Source: Oceanospirillaceae bacterium
GTDB lineage: Bacteria > Pseudomonadota > Gammaproteobacteria > Pseudomonadales > Litoribrevibacteraceae
Direction of reading: 5' to 3'
NCBI GenBank assembly: GCA_015665455.1
Contig: JADFAD010000007.1
Span: forward strand, 62,001 to 126,000
DNA length: 64,000 nucleotides
This document shows, in pieces, positions 18,147 to 26,832 of the stretch. Each line of letters starts with the position of its first letter. The first letter of the stretch is position 1. The notes beneath the pieces are model-generated. The model had not been told where the DNA came from. It was given only the letters and a program-made list of their open reading frames with translations, and made no database searches. The position numbers were made by a program, and so were the translations under genes.

Positions 18147-18204
18147 GATGATCTCCGTTGAGTGTTTATTGTATATGCGGGAATAATTTACTAGCCCAGA
18201 AACA

Positions 18205-18231
18205 ACAAAAGAAGCCATAGGCTTCTTTTGT
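18205..18231 (-). terminator. Attenuating hairpin between rpsU and yqeY
   Basis: A perfect 12-bp stem, ACAAAAGAAGCC with GGCTTCTTTTGT, and a three-base loop lie just after rpsU. On the minus strand it is followed by a T-rich tail (TTTTGTTGTTT). It probably stops part of the transcription so that S21 mRNA exceeds dnaG/rpoD mRNA, as the internal terminator of the E. coli operon does. Confidence 0.75.
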
Positions 18232-18257
18232 ACTGGTCACTTCGACTAAATTCAGTC

Positions 18258-18473
18258 TTAGTACAGACGCTCGAAACGTTTTGTTTCGCGCTGAACTTTT
18301 TTCGCGTGACGCTTAACTGCTGCAGCTAGTTTGCGCTTGCGAACTGCTGTAGGCTTTTCATAGTATTCACGACGACGTACTTCAGAAAGAACGCCTGCTT
18401 TTTCGCAAGAGCGCTTGAAGCGACGTAGTGCGATATCAAATGGCTCGTTTTCTTTAACTTTTACAGCTGGCAT
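18258..18473 (-). CDS. rpsU: 30S ribosomal protein S21
   Basis: Small basic ribosomal protein needed for initiation on natural mRNAs and first gene of the macromolecular synthesis operon. The 71-residue sequence [20 protein letters not shown] and the Arg/Lys-rich C-terminus are nearly those of E. coli S21. The ATG at 18473 gives the conserved MPAVKV start; an in-frame TTG directly before it would add one residue and is not used. A hairpin follows the gene. Confidence 0.97.
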   Translation of the reverse strand: MPAVKVKENEPFDIALRRFKRSCEKAGVLSEVRRREYYEKPTAVRKRKLAAAVKRHAKKVQRETKRFERLY

Positions 18474-18755
18474 CAATAATTACCTATTGTCATGTGACCA
18501 GTTTTAGACACTTAAATTAATAATAAAATAAGTACTGTCTATTCGTAAGGCCGCATATTCTAAATCCGTTCTATGAAAAAGTAAATATCTATTTACTCAT
18601 CTTTTTAGGTGGATATATCGCTTATCAAAGATACGATGTCTAAGCTGTCCAATGTGAACAATACACATTAAACTAGCCACCTTTTTTATTTGATCCTTAT
18701 CTTGATCACTCATAGCTTTTAGTAAGCAGGCTGATCAATGCGGCTGGAGTATATT

Positions 18756-19784
18756 ATGTTAGTGCTTGGAATTGAAACTTCTTGTGATGAAACGGGCGTT
18801 GCTTTGTATTGTTCGCAAAGAGGGTTGATTGCAGATGCGCTTTACAGTCAGATTGATATGCACAATGAATATGGCGGTGTTGTGCCTGAGCTTGCTTCTC
18901 GTGACCACGTTAAAAAGTTACTGCCTCTTATTCAGGCTGTATTGGATGAAGCGGCATTAACAAGTGAGGACGTTGATGCAGTAGCGTTCACCAAGGGACC
19001 AGGCCTAGTTGGGGCGCTGATGGTTGGGACCATGACCGCTCGTGCGATTGCATTTGCATGGGGGGTACCTGCTTTGGGGGTTCACCATATGGAAGGGCAT
19101 CTTCTTGCTCCTATGTTAGAAGAACAGCCCCCTGAATTTCCTTTTGTTGCTTTGCTTGTTTCTGGCGGTCATACCCAATTAGTTCAAGTTGATGGCATTG
19201 GTCAGTACCAATTGCTTGGTGAGTCGTTAGATGATGCAGCAGGAGAGGCGTTTGATAAGGCGGCTAAAATGATGAACTTGCCTTATCCAGGTGGCCCTCA
19301 CATTGCGCGCATTGCTAAGCAGGGTACAGAAGGGCGTTTTAAGTTTCCTAGACCGATGGTTGATCGCCCAGGCTTGGATTTCAGTTTCAGTGGTTTGAAG
19401 ACTTACACGTTGAATACCGTCTTAGGGATTGAAAAAGCTCAAGAGCAGCTATCGGATCAAGACAAAGCAGATATTGCTTTTGCGTTTCAAGAAGCAGTGG
19501 TAGATACGTTAGCTATCAAGTGTCGTAGAGCATTAGAGCAAACCGGATTGAAGCAGCTTGTTATGGCTGGCGGTGTTTCTGCAAACGTACGATTAAGAGA
19601 GAAATTAGAACAAAGTTTAGCGAAAGTAGGTGGTAAAGTTTTTTACGCTCGCCCTGAGTTCTGCACAGATAATGGGGCGATGATTGCTTACGCTGGATGT
19701 CAACGATTGAAGGCGGGGCAATGTGATGATTTGGCCGTTAAGCCGGTGGCTCGCTGGCCATTAACTGAGTTGCCATCAATTTAA
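18756..19784 (+). CDS. tsaD: tRNA N6-adenosine threonylcarbamoyltransferase TsaD
   Basis: Transfers the threonylcarbamoyl group to A37 of tRNAs reading ANN codons (t6A), acting with TsaB, TsaE and TsaC products. Seen: [15 protein letters not shown] at the N-terminus, the metal-binding [12 protein letters not shown], the ATP-site [18 protein letters not shown] and the late metal Asp in [13 protein letters not shown]. At 342 residues the length is normal. I choose the ATG at 18756, which follows GGAG with six-base spacing and gives the family start MLVLGIETS; an upstream ATG at 18738 adds six residues. It is divergent from rpsU, and its stop overlaps the end of convergent plsY by four bases. 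Confidence 0.96.
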   Translation: MLVLGIETSCDETGVALYCSQRGLIADALYSQIDMHNEYGGVVPELASRDHVKKLLPLIQAVLDEAALTSEDVDAVAFTKGPGLVGALMVGTMTARAIAFAWGVPALGVHHMEGHLLAPMLEEQPPEFPFVALLVSGGHTQLVQVDGIGQYQLLGESLDDAAGEAFDKAAKMMNLPYPGGPHIARIAKQGTEGRFKFPRPMVDRPGLDFSFSGLKTYTLNTVLGIEKAQEQLSDQDKADIAFAFQEAVVDTLAIKCRRALEQTGLKQLVMAGGVSANVRLREKLEQSLAKVGGKVFYARPEFCTDNGAMIAYAGCQRLKAGQCDDLAVKPVARWPLTELPSI

Positions 19785-20377
19785 TAGTTGTCTTTTTCTG
19801 GCTTGTTATTGATTAAATTACGTACATTCTCTCTGTGAGAGAGCAGTAAGGTTAAGCTACAGATGCCCCAAATTAGCAGTTGGTCATTGTCATACCCGTA
19901 GGCGATAACGGGCGCGATTAGAGCACATATCAAGGCAGAATACGCAGACACTCGGGTGATGATAAACGCGAGAATCCAGCAACTTAATGTTAGCAAGGCT
20001 AGGATTGGGGAAAGCGCTAGCATGGTACCTAATATAGTGGCGACGCCTTTTCCCCCTTTGAAACCAAAGAACACTGGGTAAATGTGGCCAACTATGACTG
20101 CAAATGTAATGGTGGCAAGGTGGGTTGGGTTTGAGCCTAGAAATTGTTGGTAAAGCTTTATTGCAAGGAAGCCCTTAAACACATCCCCTGCTAGGGTGAT
20201 TAAAGCGATAGGCCAGCCATGTAGACGCATCATATTTGTTGCGCCAGCATTTCCTGAACCGAGCTTTCTAGGATCTTTTAGGTTTTGAATCTTGCTGATG
20301 ATCATAGCAGTCGGCATTGAACCTAAAAGGTAAGCCAGAAATGCAGCAAGGAATAATTGAATTAAGGGTAATTCCAT
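19781..20377 (-). CDS. plsY: Glycerol-3-phosphate acyltransferase PlsY
   Basis: Inner-membrane enzyme that transfers the acyl group from acyl-phosphate to glycerol-3-phosphate, the first step of phospholipid synthesis together with PlsX. Five hydrophobic segments and the three family motifs are visible: [14 protein letters not shown] near the start, [12 protein letters not shown] and [18 protein letters not shown]. At 198 residues it has the normal length. Convergent with tsaD, with overlapping stop codons. It starts divergently from folB, a neighbourhood shared by many Gammaproteobacteria. Confidence 0.95.
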   Translation of the reverse strand: MELPLIQLFLAAFLAYLLGSMPTAMIISKIQNLKDPRKLGSGNAGATNMMRLHGWPIALITLAGDVFKGFLAIKLYQQFLGSNPTHLATITFAVIVGHIYPVFFGFKGGKGVATILGTMLALSPILALLTLSCWILAFIITRVSAYSALICALIAPVIAYGYDNDQLLIWGICSLTLLLSHRENVRNLINNKPEKDNY

Positions 20378-20504
20378 TATTGTAATTTAATTGTCTGGTT
20401 GGAGTGTAAAAGAGATCATACTCTGATTGTGTCAAAGAGTCTTGAAAGTGAATTGGGCTTTACTTGGGGCTTATGAATCTAAATATCATTATTTTGAGAG
20501 CGAT

Positions 20505-20852
20505 ATGGATAAAGTTTTTATTAGTGGTTTGAAAGTGCAAGCTGTTATCGGTGTGTATGGTTGGGAAAGAGAACACGCTCAACCCTTGATTTTTGATATT
20601 ACGATGGCCAGTGACTTAAAACTGGCAGGGCAAAGTGATGATTTAGATGATGCAATAAACTATGCCGCAGTGAGTGAAGATATTATTTCGCTAACAAAAG
20701 CACTGCAGCCTAAGCTGATAGAGCGTTTGGCAGATGAGGTTGCGTCTATGGTCTTATCTAAGTACGGCCCGAAAGAAGTGACAGTCAAAATATCTAAGCC
20801 CGACGCTGTACCTGCAGCGGGTTGTGTGGGTGTTGAAATAACTCGTTCTTAG
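20505..20852 (+). CDS. folB: Dihydroneopterin aldolase FolB
   Basis: Cleaves 7,8-dihydroneopterin to 6-hydroxymethyldihydropterin and glycolaldehyde in folate synthesis. Seen: MDKVFISGLKVQAVIGVYGWERE with the substrate-binding Glu, the central NYAAVSEDI, ERLADEVA and the C-terminal VTVKISKPDA with the catalytic Lys. The 115-residue length matches the family. The ATG at 20505 with GAGAG upstream gives the standard N-terminus, and the longer upstream reading frame has no family match. Probably co-transcribed with folK, which supplies the next step. Confidence 0.94.
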   Translation: MDKVFISGLKVQAVIGVYGWEREHAQPLIFDITMASDLKLAGQSDDLDDAINYAAVSEDIISLTKALQPKLIERLADEVASMVLSKYGPKEVTVKISKPDAVPAAGCVGVEITRS

Positions 20853-20924
20853 TTTTTATTTTTCGGTTTTTATTGTGGATTTTATTGTATTGTTTGATGC
20901 GATCGTAGGAAGAAAGGAACGTTA

Positions 20925-21443
20925 ATGGCTTCTGTATTTGTAAGTATTGGGACAAACATTCACCGTTATTTCCATGTTAAGGCGGCGTTGGATCATTTGT
21001 CTGAAACGTTTGGGGCTTTGGATATATCAAACGTTTATGAAAGTGAAGCCGTTGGATTTGAAGGAGATCATTTCTTGAATCTGGTTGCTCGCTTTGATAC
21101 TGATATGGAGGTAGGTCGTTTATCTCGCTGGTTGAAAGTCTTGGAAGACCAATACGGTCGTTGCCGTAACGTTGAGAAATTCAGTGCTAGAACGCTGGAT
21201 ATAGACATATTAACTTACGATCATTTAATGGGAGACATCGAGGGCGTCGAGTTGCCGCGAGATGAAATCCCTAAAAATGCGTTTGTGTTATTACCTCTTT
21301 CGGAGATTGCAGGCGATGAGATGCACCCTGCTTATGATTGTAATTACCGCGATATGTGGTTGAGTTACGATTCAAGTTCTCAAAAGCTCTGGTCTGTAGA
21401 TTTTGAATGGCAGGGGAAAACTATCTCCAGCGCTGAGAAGTAG
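20925..21443 (+). CDS. folK: 6-hydroxymethyldihydropterin pyrophosphokinase FolK
   Basis: Transfers pyrophosphate from ATP to 6-hydroxymethyl-7,8-dihydropterin, giving the substrate of dihydropteroate synthase. Seen: VFVSIGTNIHRYFHVKAAL at the N-terminus, SNVYESEAVGF, the ATP/Mg site ARTLDIDILTYD, and LPRDEIPKNAFVLLPLSEI. At 172 residues it is slightly longer than the minimal enzyme (about 159). An AGGAAAGGA-like Shine-Dalgarno stands before the ATG. It follows folB by 72 bases and converges with the pteridine reductase gene. Confidence 0.93.
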   Translation: MASVFVSIGTNIHRYFHVKAALDHLSETFGALDISNVYESEAVGFEGDHFLNLVARFDTDMEVGRLSRWLKVLEDQYGRCRNVEKFSARTLDIDILTYDHLMGDIEGVELPRDEIPKNAFVLLPLSEIAGDEMHPAYDCNYRDMWLSYDSSSQKLWSVDFEWQGKTISSAEK

Positions 21444-21470
21444 TTCTTAGTTGTTCAAAGTGCCGGCTTT

Positions 21471-22220
21471 TTAGCTGTAGAGGGTTCTACCCCCGTCCAC
21501 AGAAATGATTTGACCCGTAATATATTCAGGTCCTGTCGCTAAAAATAATGCCGTTTCTGCGATATCCGCTGCATTGCCCAGCTTGTTGGCGGGTATTTTG
21601 TCTAACGTATCTTTTTTGTACTCTTCGCTGATTTCATTGCTTTGACTGGGCCATAAGATGGCGCCTGGGGCGATTCCGTTGACTCGAACGTTAGGTGCGA
21701 GTTCTTTTGCCAAACTCATCGTCATCATTTGATTGGCGGCTTTGGCCATACAATAGATCGTATGATCTTTAAGAGGCCTTTGAGCATGAATATCAACAAG
21801 ATTGATGACGCAGCCTGTTTTTGTCCGTTGAGAGGTTGTCAGTAGTGGTAATAGCGCTTGGGTTAAAAACAATGGTGCTTTTGCATTGCTGGTGAATAGA
21901 TCGTCCCAATGTTCTTTGTTGAATTCTTTGATCGGTGTCGGGTAAAAGCTGGACGCGTTATTAATCAGAACGGATAGATTATCCGTGATACTAAGCACTT
22001 GGGCTTTAATGCTAGCAGTGTCTGATAGATCTCCTTGGCATAAGAAGGCCGATTGTTTTCTGATGTCGTTGAATTCTTCCGATAACTTAATGGCAGAATC
22101 CTGTGATTGAAAGTAATGGATGATGACGTTATAGCCCGCCTTATGAAATGTTCGTGCTAGGCAAGCTCCAACTCGTTGAGCTGCACCCGTGATTAAAACG
22201 GTATCGGGTTGATGCGCCAT
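21471..22220 (-). CDS. folM: Pteridine reductase-type short-chain dehydrogenase (FolM-like)
   Basis: NADPH-dependent reductase of dihydropterins, probably making tetrahydromonapterin or assisting dihydrofolate reduction. The cofactor motif is TGAAQRVG (residues 11-18), the Arg-containing version typical of pteridine reductases instead of the usual TGxxxGxG. The active site reads Asp143, Tyr156, Lys160 (NLVDIHAQRPLKDHTIYCMAK is split by exactly 13 and 4 residues), the same spacing as Asp181/Tyr194/Lys198 of Leishmania PTR1, with Asp replacing the Ser of ordinary family members. The C-terminus DGGRTLYS is standard. Its place beside folB-folK supports a pterin role. Confidence 0.85.
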   Translation of the reverse strand: MAHQPDTVLITGAAQRVGACLARTFHKAGYNVIIHYFQSQDSAIKLSEEFNDIRKQSAFLCQGDLSDTASIKAQVLSITDNLSVLINNASSFYPTPIKEFNKEHWDDLFTSNAKAPLFLTQALLPLLTTSQRTKTGCVINLVDIHAQRPLKDHTIYCMAKAANQMMTMSLAKELAPNVRVNGIAPGAILWPSQSNEISEEYKKDTLDKIPANKLGNAADIAETALFLATGPEYITGQIISVDGGRTLYS

Positions 22221-22275
22221 GATTGCTTAATCCTTTGAGTCTTTAGAAAACAGTATTAGAGATTCTCCTGTTTAC

Positions 22276-22353
22276 ACTTTATTAAGTAAAGTTCTTCTTA
22301 AATACCCTTTCAAATTCATAAGCTTGACTATACTTGATTGCATTGGTTGTAAC
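22276..22353 (+). promoter_or_regulatory. Candidate promoter and inverted repeat upstream of aceE
   Basis: TTGACT at 22324-22329 and TGTAAC at 22348-22353, 18 bases apart, resemble a sigma-70 promoter. Just upstream, ACTTTA-TTAAG-TAAAGT (22276-22292) is a 17-base inverted repeat that could be an operator. It does not resemble the E. coli PdhR box. Confidence 0.35.
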
Positions 22354-22401
22354 TCTGAGTTGCATTTGCTTAGGAATTCATAGGATTGAGATGGAGACAG
22401 A

Positions 22402-25056
22402 ATGAGTCAGCATGATATTGACCCTACGGAAACGGAAGAATGGTTAGCGGCTTTTCAATCAATTATTCAACATAGAGGAAAGCAACGCGCTCAATTTATT
22501 TTAGATCGGTTGGTTAATAAAGCAGGTCAGCTGGGGGCAATGAGTCCCTATTCGTTAACAACCCCATATCGCAATTCTATTCCTAAAGAAGCAGAGGCGC
22601 CTTACCCTGGTGATGTGTTTATGGAGCGGCGCATCCGGTCGATCATTCGATGGAATGCTCTGGCCATGGTGATGCGTGCGAATAAAGAATCTTCTGATAT
22701 TGGTGGGCATATTGCGAGTTTTTCATCCAGTGCCACTTTATATGATGTGGGTTTTAACCACTTCTTTCGATCCCCAACGGAAGAGCATGGCGGGGATCTT
22801 GTTTATATTCAGGGGCACAGTTCGCCTGGGGTGTATGCCCGATCGTTTCTTGAAGGGCGTTTTTCTGAAGAACGCTTAAATAATTTTCGTAGAGAAGTGG
22901 ATGGCGAGGGGTTGTCTTCGTATCCGCATCCTTGGTTGATGCCTGACTACTGGCAGTTTCCTACCGTTTCAATGGGGCTAGGGCCTCTTCAAGCCATTTA
23001 TCAAGCGCACTTTATGAAATACCTCGGAAATCGAGGCTTGGTGGATGTTAAGGATCGTAAGGTTTGGGCGTACATAGGCGATGGCGAGACCGATGAGCCA
23101 GAGACGCTAGGTGCCATTGCGCTTGCGGGCCGAGAGAAGTTAGATAATTTAGTGTTTGTGGTGAACTGTAATTTGCAGCGGCTTGATGGCCCCGTTCGCG
23201 GCAACGGCAAGATTATTCAAGAACTTGAAGGACAGTTCAGAGGCGCAGGCTGGAACGTCATTAAAGTGGTGTGGGGTCGCCATTGGGATCCACTCCTTGA
23301 AAATGATAAAGATGGCATCCTTGAGCAACGAATGAATGAGGTGGTTGATGGTGAATATCAAAACTATAAGACAAAGGGGGGCGCGTATACTCGTGAACAT
23401 TTCTTTGGCGCTTATCCTGAGTTATTAGAGTTGGTTAAAGGCTACAGCGATGAGCAGCTTTATCAATTAAATAGAGGGGGGCATGACCCGTATAAAATTT
23501 ATGCGGCGTATGCGGCAGCAGCTTCCCATAAAGGCCAGCCAACCATTATCTTAGCCAAGACGGTAAAAGGCTACGGTATGGGGCAGGCAGGTGAAGCGCA
23601 AAACCAGACCCATTCAGTGAAAAAACTGGAAATGGAATCTTTGAAGGGGTTCAGAGATAAGTTTGATATTCCTGTTTCTGACGAGCAATTGGAATCGCTT
23701 CCATATTACCGTCCGGATCCAGAATCGTCTGAAATGCGTTATATGAAACAGCAAAGAGATAAGCTTGGTGGGCCGTATCCGGTTCGTAGAGCTTCTTCAG
23801 ACGCATTAAAGGTTCCAACGTTAAAAGAGTTGGAAAACCATTTAAAAGGTTCCGGCCAGCGAGAAATATCAACAACGATGGCGTTTGTTCGCTTGTTGTC
23901 GACTCTTGTTAAGGATAAAGCAATTGGTGAGCGTGTTGTGCCTATTGTGCCTGACGAAGCGCGAACTTTTGGTATGGAGGGGATGTTCCGTCAACTAGGC
24001 ATTTATTCGGCGGTGGGTCAACTGTATGAACCGCACGATTCAGGTCAATTAATGTATTACAAGGAAGACATTAAAGGGCGAATATTAGAGGAAGGAATTA
24101 ACGAAGCGGGGGCAATGGCAGCGTGGATTGCCGCAGCAACGTCGTATAGTAACAACGGCTTTCCGATGATTCCGTTTTATATTTACTATTCCATGTTTGG
24201 ATTTCAACGGATTGGTGATCTTGCGTGGGCAGCAGGGGACATTCAGGCTCGGGGCTTTTTGCTTGGAGGCACAGCAGGGCGAACGACGTTAAATGGCGAA
24301 GGCTTACAGCACCAAGACGGTCATTCGCACATACTGGCTTCGACTATCCCAAATTGCCGTGCTTATGACCCTGCTTATGGGTATGAACTAGCAACAATTG
24401 TTCAGAAAGGTCTGCAAGAAATGTATGTAGACCAGAAGAATGTTTATTACTACATCACGTTAATGAATGAAAATTATGTTCATCCTGATATGCCGGAAGG
24501 TATTGAGGAGGGCATCATTAAAGGGATGTATTTGTTAAAAGAAGATACTACGAATAGGAAAGTTAGAGCGCAACTATTAGGCAGTGGAACCATTCTTCGT
24601 GAAGTTGAGGCCGCTGCTGAAATTCTCTCTGAGCAATTTGATGTGGCTTGCGATGTTTGGAGTGTTACGAGTTTTAATGAACTTGGTCGTGATGTTCAGT
24701 CCACGGATCGTTGGAATATGTTGCATGCGAACGAGAAATCGCATTTGTCTTACATTCGAGAATGTTTGCAGAATCGAGGGCAAGTGGCTGTTGCTGCCAC
24801 GGATTACATGAAAATGTATGCGGATCAGGTTCGTAAAGACGTTCCGATGGAATATACCGTATTGGGTACCGATGGTTTTGGTCGCAGTGACACCCGGAAG
24901 AAATTACGTCATTTCTTTGAAGTGGACCGCTTTTATGTCTGTATTGGTGTGCTACATGCACTTTGTCAGCAAGGGTTGGTTGAAGCGAGCGTGGTTAAAA
25001 AGGCGCAAGAAGAATTCAATATTGATGCAGATAAGATTGATCCGATGCTTCTGTAG
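22402..25056 (+). CDS. aceE: Pyruvate dehydrogenase E1 component
   Basis: Thiamine diphosphate-dependent E1 of the pyruvate dehydrogenase complex. It decarboxylates pyruvate and reductively acetylates the lipoyl groups of AceF. This is the homodimeric 884-residue form found in Gammaproteobacteria. Seen: the ThDP/Mg motif beginning GDGETDEPETLG and ending VVNCNLQRLDG, SHSKAQ-like loop residues around KTVKGYGMGQAGE, and the C-terminal TDGFGRSDTRKKLRHFFEVD. GGAGAC lies before the ATG. aceF follows after 95 bases. No lpd (E3) gene lies in the operon. Confidence 0.97.
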   Translation: MSQHDIDPTETEEWLAAFQSIIQHRGKQRAQFILDRLVNKAGQLGAMSPYSLTTPYRNSIPKEAEAPYPGDVFMERRIRSIIRWNALAMVMRANKESSDIGGHIASFSSSATLYDVGFNHFFRSPTEEHGGDLVYIQGHSSPGVYARSFLEGRFSEERLNNFRREVDGEGLSSYPHPWLMPDYWQFPTVSMGLGPLQAIYQAHFMKYLGNRGLVDVKDRKVWAYIGDGETDEPETLGAIALAGREKLDNLVFVVNCNLQRLDGPVRGNGKIIQELEGQFRGAGWNVIKVVWGRHWDPLLENDKDGILEQRMNEVVDGEYQNYKTKGGAYTREHFFGAYPELLELVKGYSDEQLYQLNRGGHDPYKIYAAYAAAASHKGQPTIILAKTVKGYGMGQAGEAQNQTHSVKKLEMESLKGFRDKFDIPVSDEQLESLPYYRPDPESSEMRYMKQQRDKLGGPYPVRRASSDALKVPTLKELENHLKGSGQREISTTMAFVRLLSTLVKDKAIGERVVPIVPDEARTFGMEGMFRQLGIYSAVGQLYEPHDSGQLMYYKEDIKGRILEEGINEAGAMAAWIAAATSYSNNGFPMIPFYIYYSMFGFQRIGDLAWAAGDIQARGFLLGGTAGRTTLNGEGLQHQDGHSHILASTIPNCRAYDPAYGYELATIVQKGLQEMYVDQKNVYYYITLMNENYVHPDMPEGIEEGIIKGMYLLKEDTTNRKVRAQLLGSGTILREVEAAAEILSEQFDVACDVWSVTSFNELGRDVQSTDRWNMLHANEKSHLSYIRECLQNRGQVAVAATDYMKMYADQVRKDVPMEYTVLGTDGFGRSDTRKKLRHFFEVDRFYVCIGVLHALCQQGLVEASVVKKAQEEFNIDADKIDPMLL

Positions 25057-25151
25057 TTATGTCTGACGTACTAAATAGCCATTAGTAAGTCGCATGGCTT
25101 TGGAATGTGAATGTGGATATGTGACGATTTGTATCAGAGGAATTGATTGTG

Positions 25152-26804
25152 ATGGATGAGATCAAAATACCCGATTTAGGCGGTTTCCAGGATATTGAAA
25201 TCATAGAAATGCCTGTTGCTGAAGGTGATTCTGTTGAGGTAGACGATGCTCTATTGGTGTTGGAGACAGACAAGGCAACGATGGAAATTCCAGCGCCTGT
25301 TGCAGGAGTTGTGAACAAATTTAGTGTTAAGGTTGGTGATAAAGTAAATGAAGGTGATGTTTTTGCGTTAATGACCTCTTCTGCTCCTAGTGAGGAGGTA
25401 ATACAAGAAAATAACGATGACTTACCTATCGCTGCATTAGAGCCTCTTCAGCATGTGACTGATGAGATTGAGGATAAGCCGGCAAAAGAGCAGTCCGTTA
25501 AAGAGCAGGCTGTGATAGTTCCTGATATCGGCGGTTCGACAGATGTGTCTGTGATTGAGGTATCTGTCGAGGTTGGCCAGTCGATTGATTTAGAAGACAC
25601 CATAGTTGTTTTGGAAACGGATAAGGCCACTATGGAGCTGCCAGCTCCGGTTGCCGGCGTTATTCAATTAATCACCACGAAAGTGGGTGATAAAGTGAAT
25701 GAAGGTGACCAAATTGCAGTGATTCAATCCAATGCCGCAGACGAAGCTAAAGAATTGAATCAATCTCCAAAGGATGTGGAAGAAAAGGTTAAAGTTCAAT
25801 CAGTTGGCGCCGATAGCTCTATAGACACGCAGACACGCCCGTCGAGTACGGAGCAGGGTTCCTTAAAAATAGGCGAATCTAAAGTAAGTTCTAGCGTGTA
25901 CGCTGGGCCGGCTGTCAGAAAACTGGCTCGTGAATTTGGGGTGTCAATGGATGATGTGCTTAAACTCACGGGATCTTCAGGGCCAAAAGGGCGTATATTA
26001 CAAGAAGATATTCAGAATTATGTTAAGCGTCGATTAAGTGATTCTGAAAGTACAAAGGGTTCTTCCGGTATGGGCATTGAGCCGATTCCTGAAGTAGACT
26101 TTAGCCGGTTTGGTAATGTACGGCGGGAGTCTCTAACCCGAATTCAGAAGATAAGTTCTCAGCATTTACATCGGTGCTGGGTGAATGTACCGCACGTTAC
26201 TCAGTTTGACGAAATTGATATCACGGAATTAGAGGCGTTTAGGAAAGGGGTAAATAAAGAAGGGACGTATGATGTGAAATTAACTCTGATTCCGTTCTTG
26301 ATTAAAGCTGTGCAGAAGGTTTTGAGTGAAATGCCACGCTTTAATGCCTCTTTAGCCCCTGAAGGTGATGCAATTATTGTTAAAGAGTATTACCACATAG
26401 GGGTAGCGGTAGACACTGAGCAGGGGTTAATGGTACCGGTTGTCAAAGATGTGGATACAAAAAGTATATTGAATATTGCAGCCGATTGTATGCAATATGC
26501 ACTACAAGCAAGAGATGGGAAGCTAAGACCGGACGCATTACAAGGGAGTTGTTTTTCAATATCGAGCTTAGGGGGAATTGGAGGAACGCAGTTTACTCCA
26601 ATAGTAAATGCACCTGAAGTTGCGATATTGGGGGTTTCTAAGGCATCAATAAAGCCAGTTTGGATTGGTGAACAATGGAAACCTAGATTAATTTTGCCAG
26701 TGGCTTTGTCTTATGATCATCGGGTCATTGATGGGGTTTTGGCTGCAAAGTTTACAACAAGAATTAAGCAGTTGCTCGAAGACAGTAGGCATTTGCTTTT
26801 ATAA
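25152..26804 (+). CDS. aceF: Dihydrolipoamide acetyltransferase (pyruvate dehydrogenase E2)
   Basis: Core of the pyruvate dehydrogenase complex, which transfers acetyl from lipoyl groups to CoA. Two lipoyl domains are visible with the modified lysines in LETDKATME at Lys41 and Lys158, separated by acidic, Glu/Lys-rich linkers. A peripheral E1/E3-binding domain follows (AGPAVRKLAREFGVS...GRILQEDI), then the catalytic domain ending in ALSYDHRVIDGVLAAKF with the active-site His. At 550 residues it has two lipoyl domains against three in E. coli. I choose the ATG at 25152, nine bases after AGAGGAA; a GTG at 25149 and a TTG at 25143 are also in frame. Confidence 0.96.
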   Translation: MDEIKIPDLGGFQDIEIIEMPVAEGDSVEVDDALLVLETDKATMEIPAPVAGVVNKFSVKVGDKVNEGDVFALMTSSAPSEEVIQENNDDLPIAALEPLQHVTDEIEDKPAKEQSVKEQAVIVPDIGGSTDVSVIEVSVEVGQSIDLEDTIVVLETDKATMELPAPVAGVIQLITTKVGDKVNEGDQIAVIQSNAADEAKELNQSPKDVEEKVKVQSVGADSSIDTQTRPSSTEQGSLKIGESKVSSSVYAGPAVRKLAREFGVSMDDVLKLTGSSGPKGRILQEDIQNYVKRRLSDSESTKGSSGMGIEPIPEVDFSRFGNVRRESLTRIQKISSQHLHRCWVNVPHVTQFDEIDITELEAFRKGVNKEGTYDVKLTLIPFLIKAVQKVLSEMPRFNASLAPEGDAIIVKEYYHIGVAVDTEQGLMVPVVKDVDTKSILNIAADCMQYALQARDGKLRPDALQGSCFSISSLGGIGGTQFTPIVNAPEVAILGVSKASIKPVWIGEQWKPRLILPVALSYDHRVIDGVLAAKFTTRIKQLLEDSRHLLL

Positions 26805-26832
26805 AGCCTTTATTTAAGAAGTTGGTGTATTT

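Noticed and set aside
25152-25720. Direct repeats of ~100 bases within aceF
   Set aside because: They are the two lipoyl domains of the E2 protein, a normal domain duplication.
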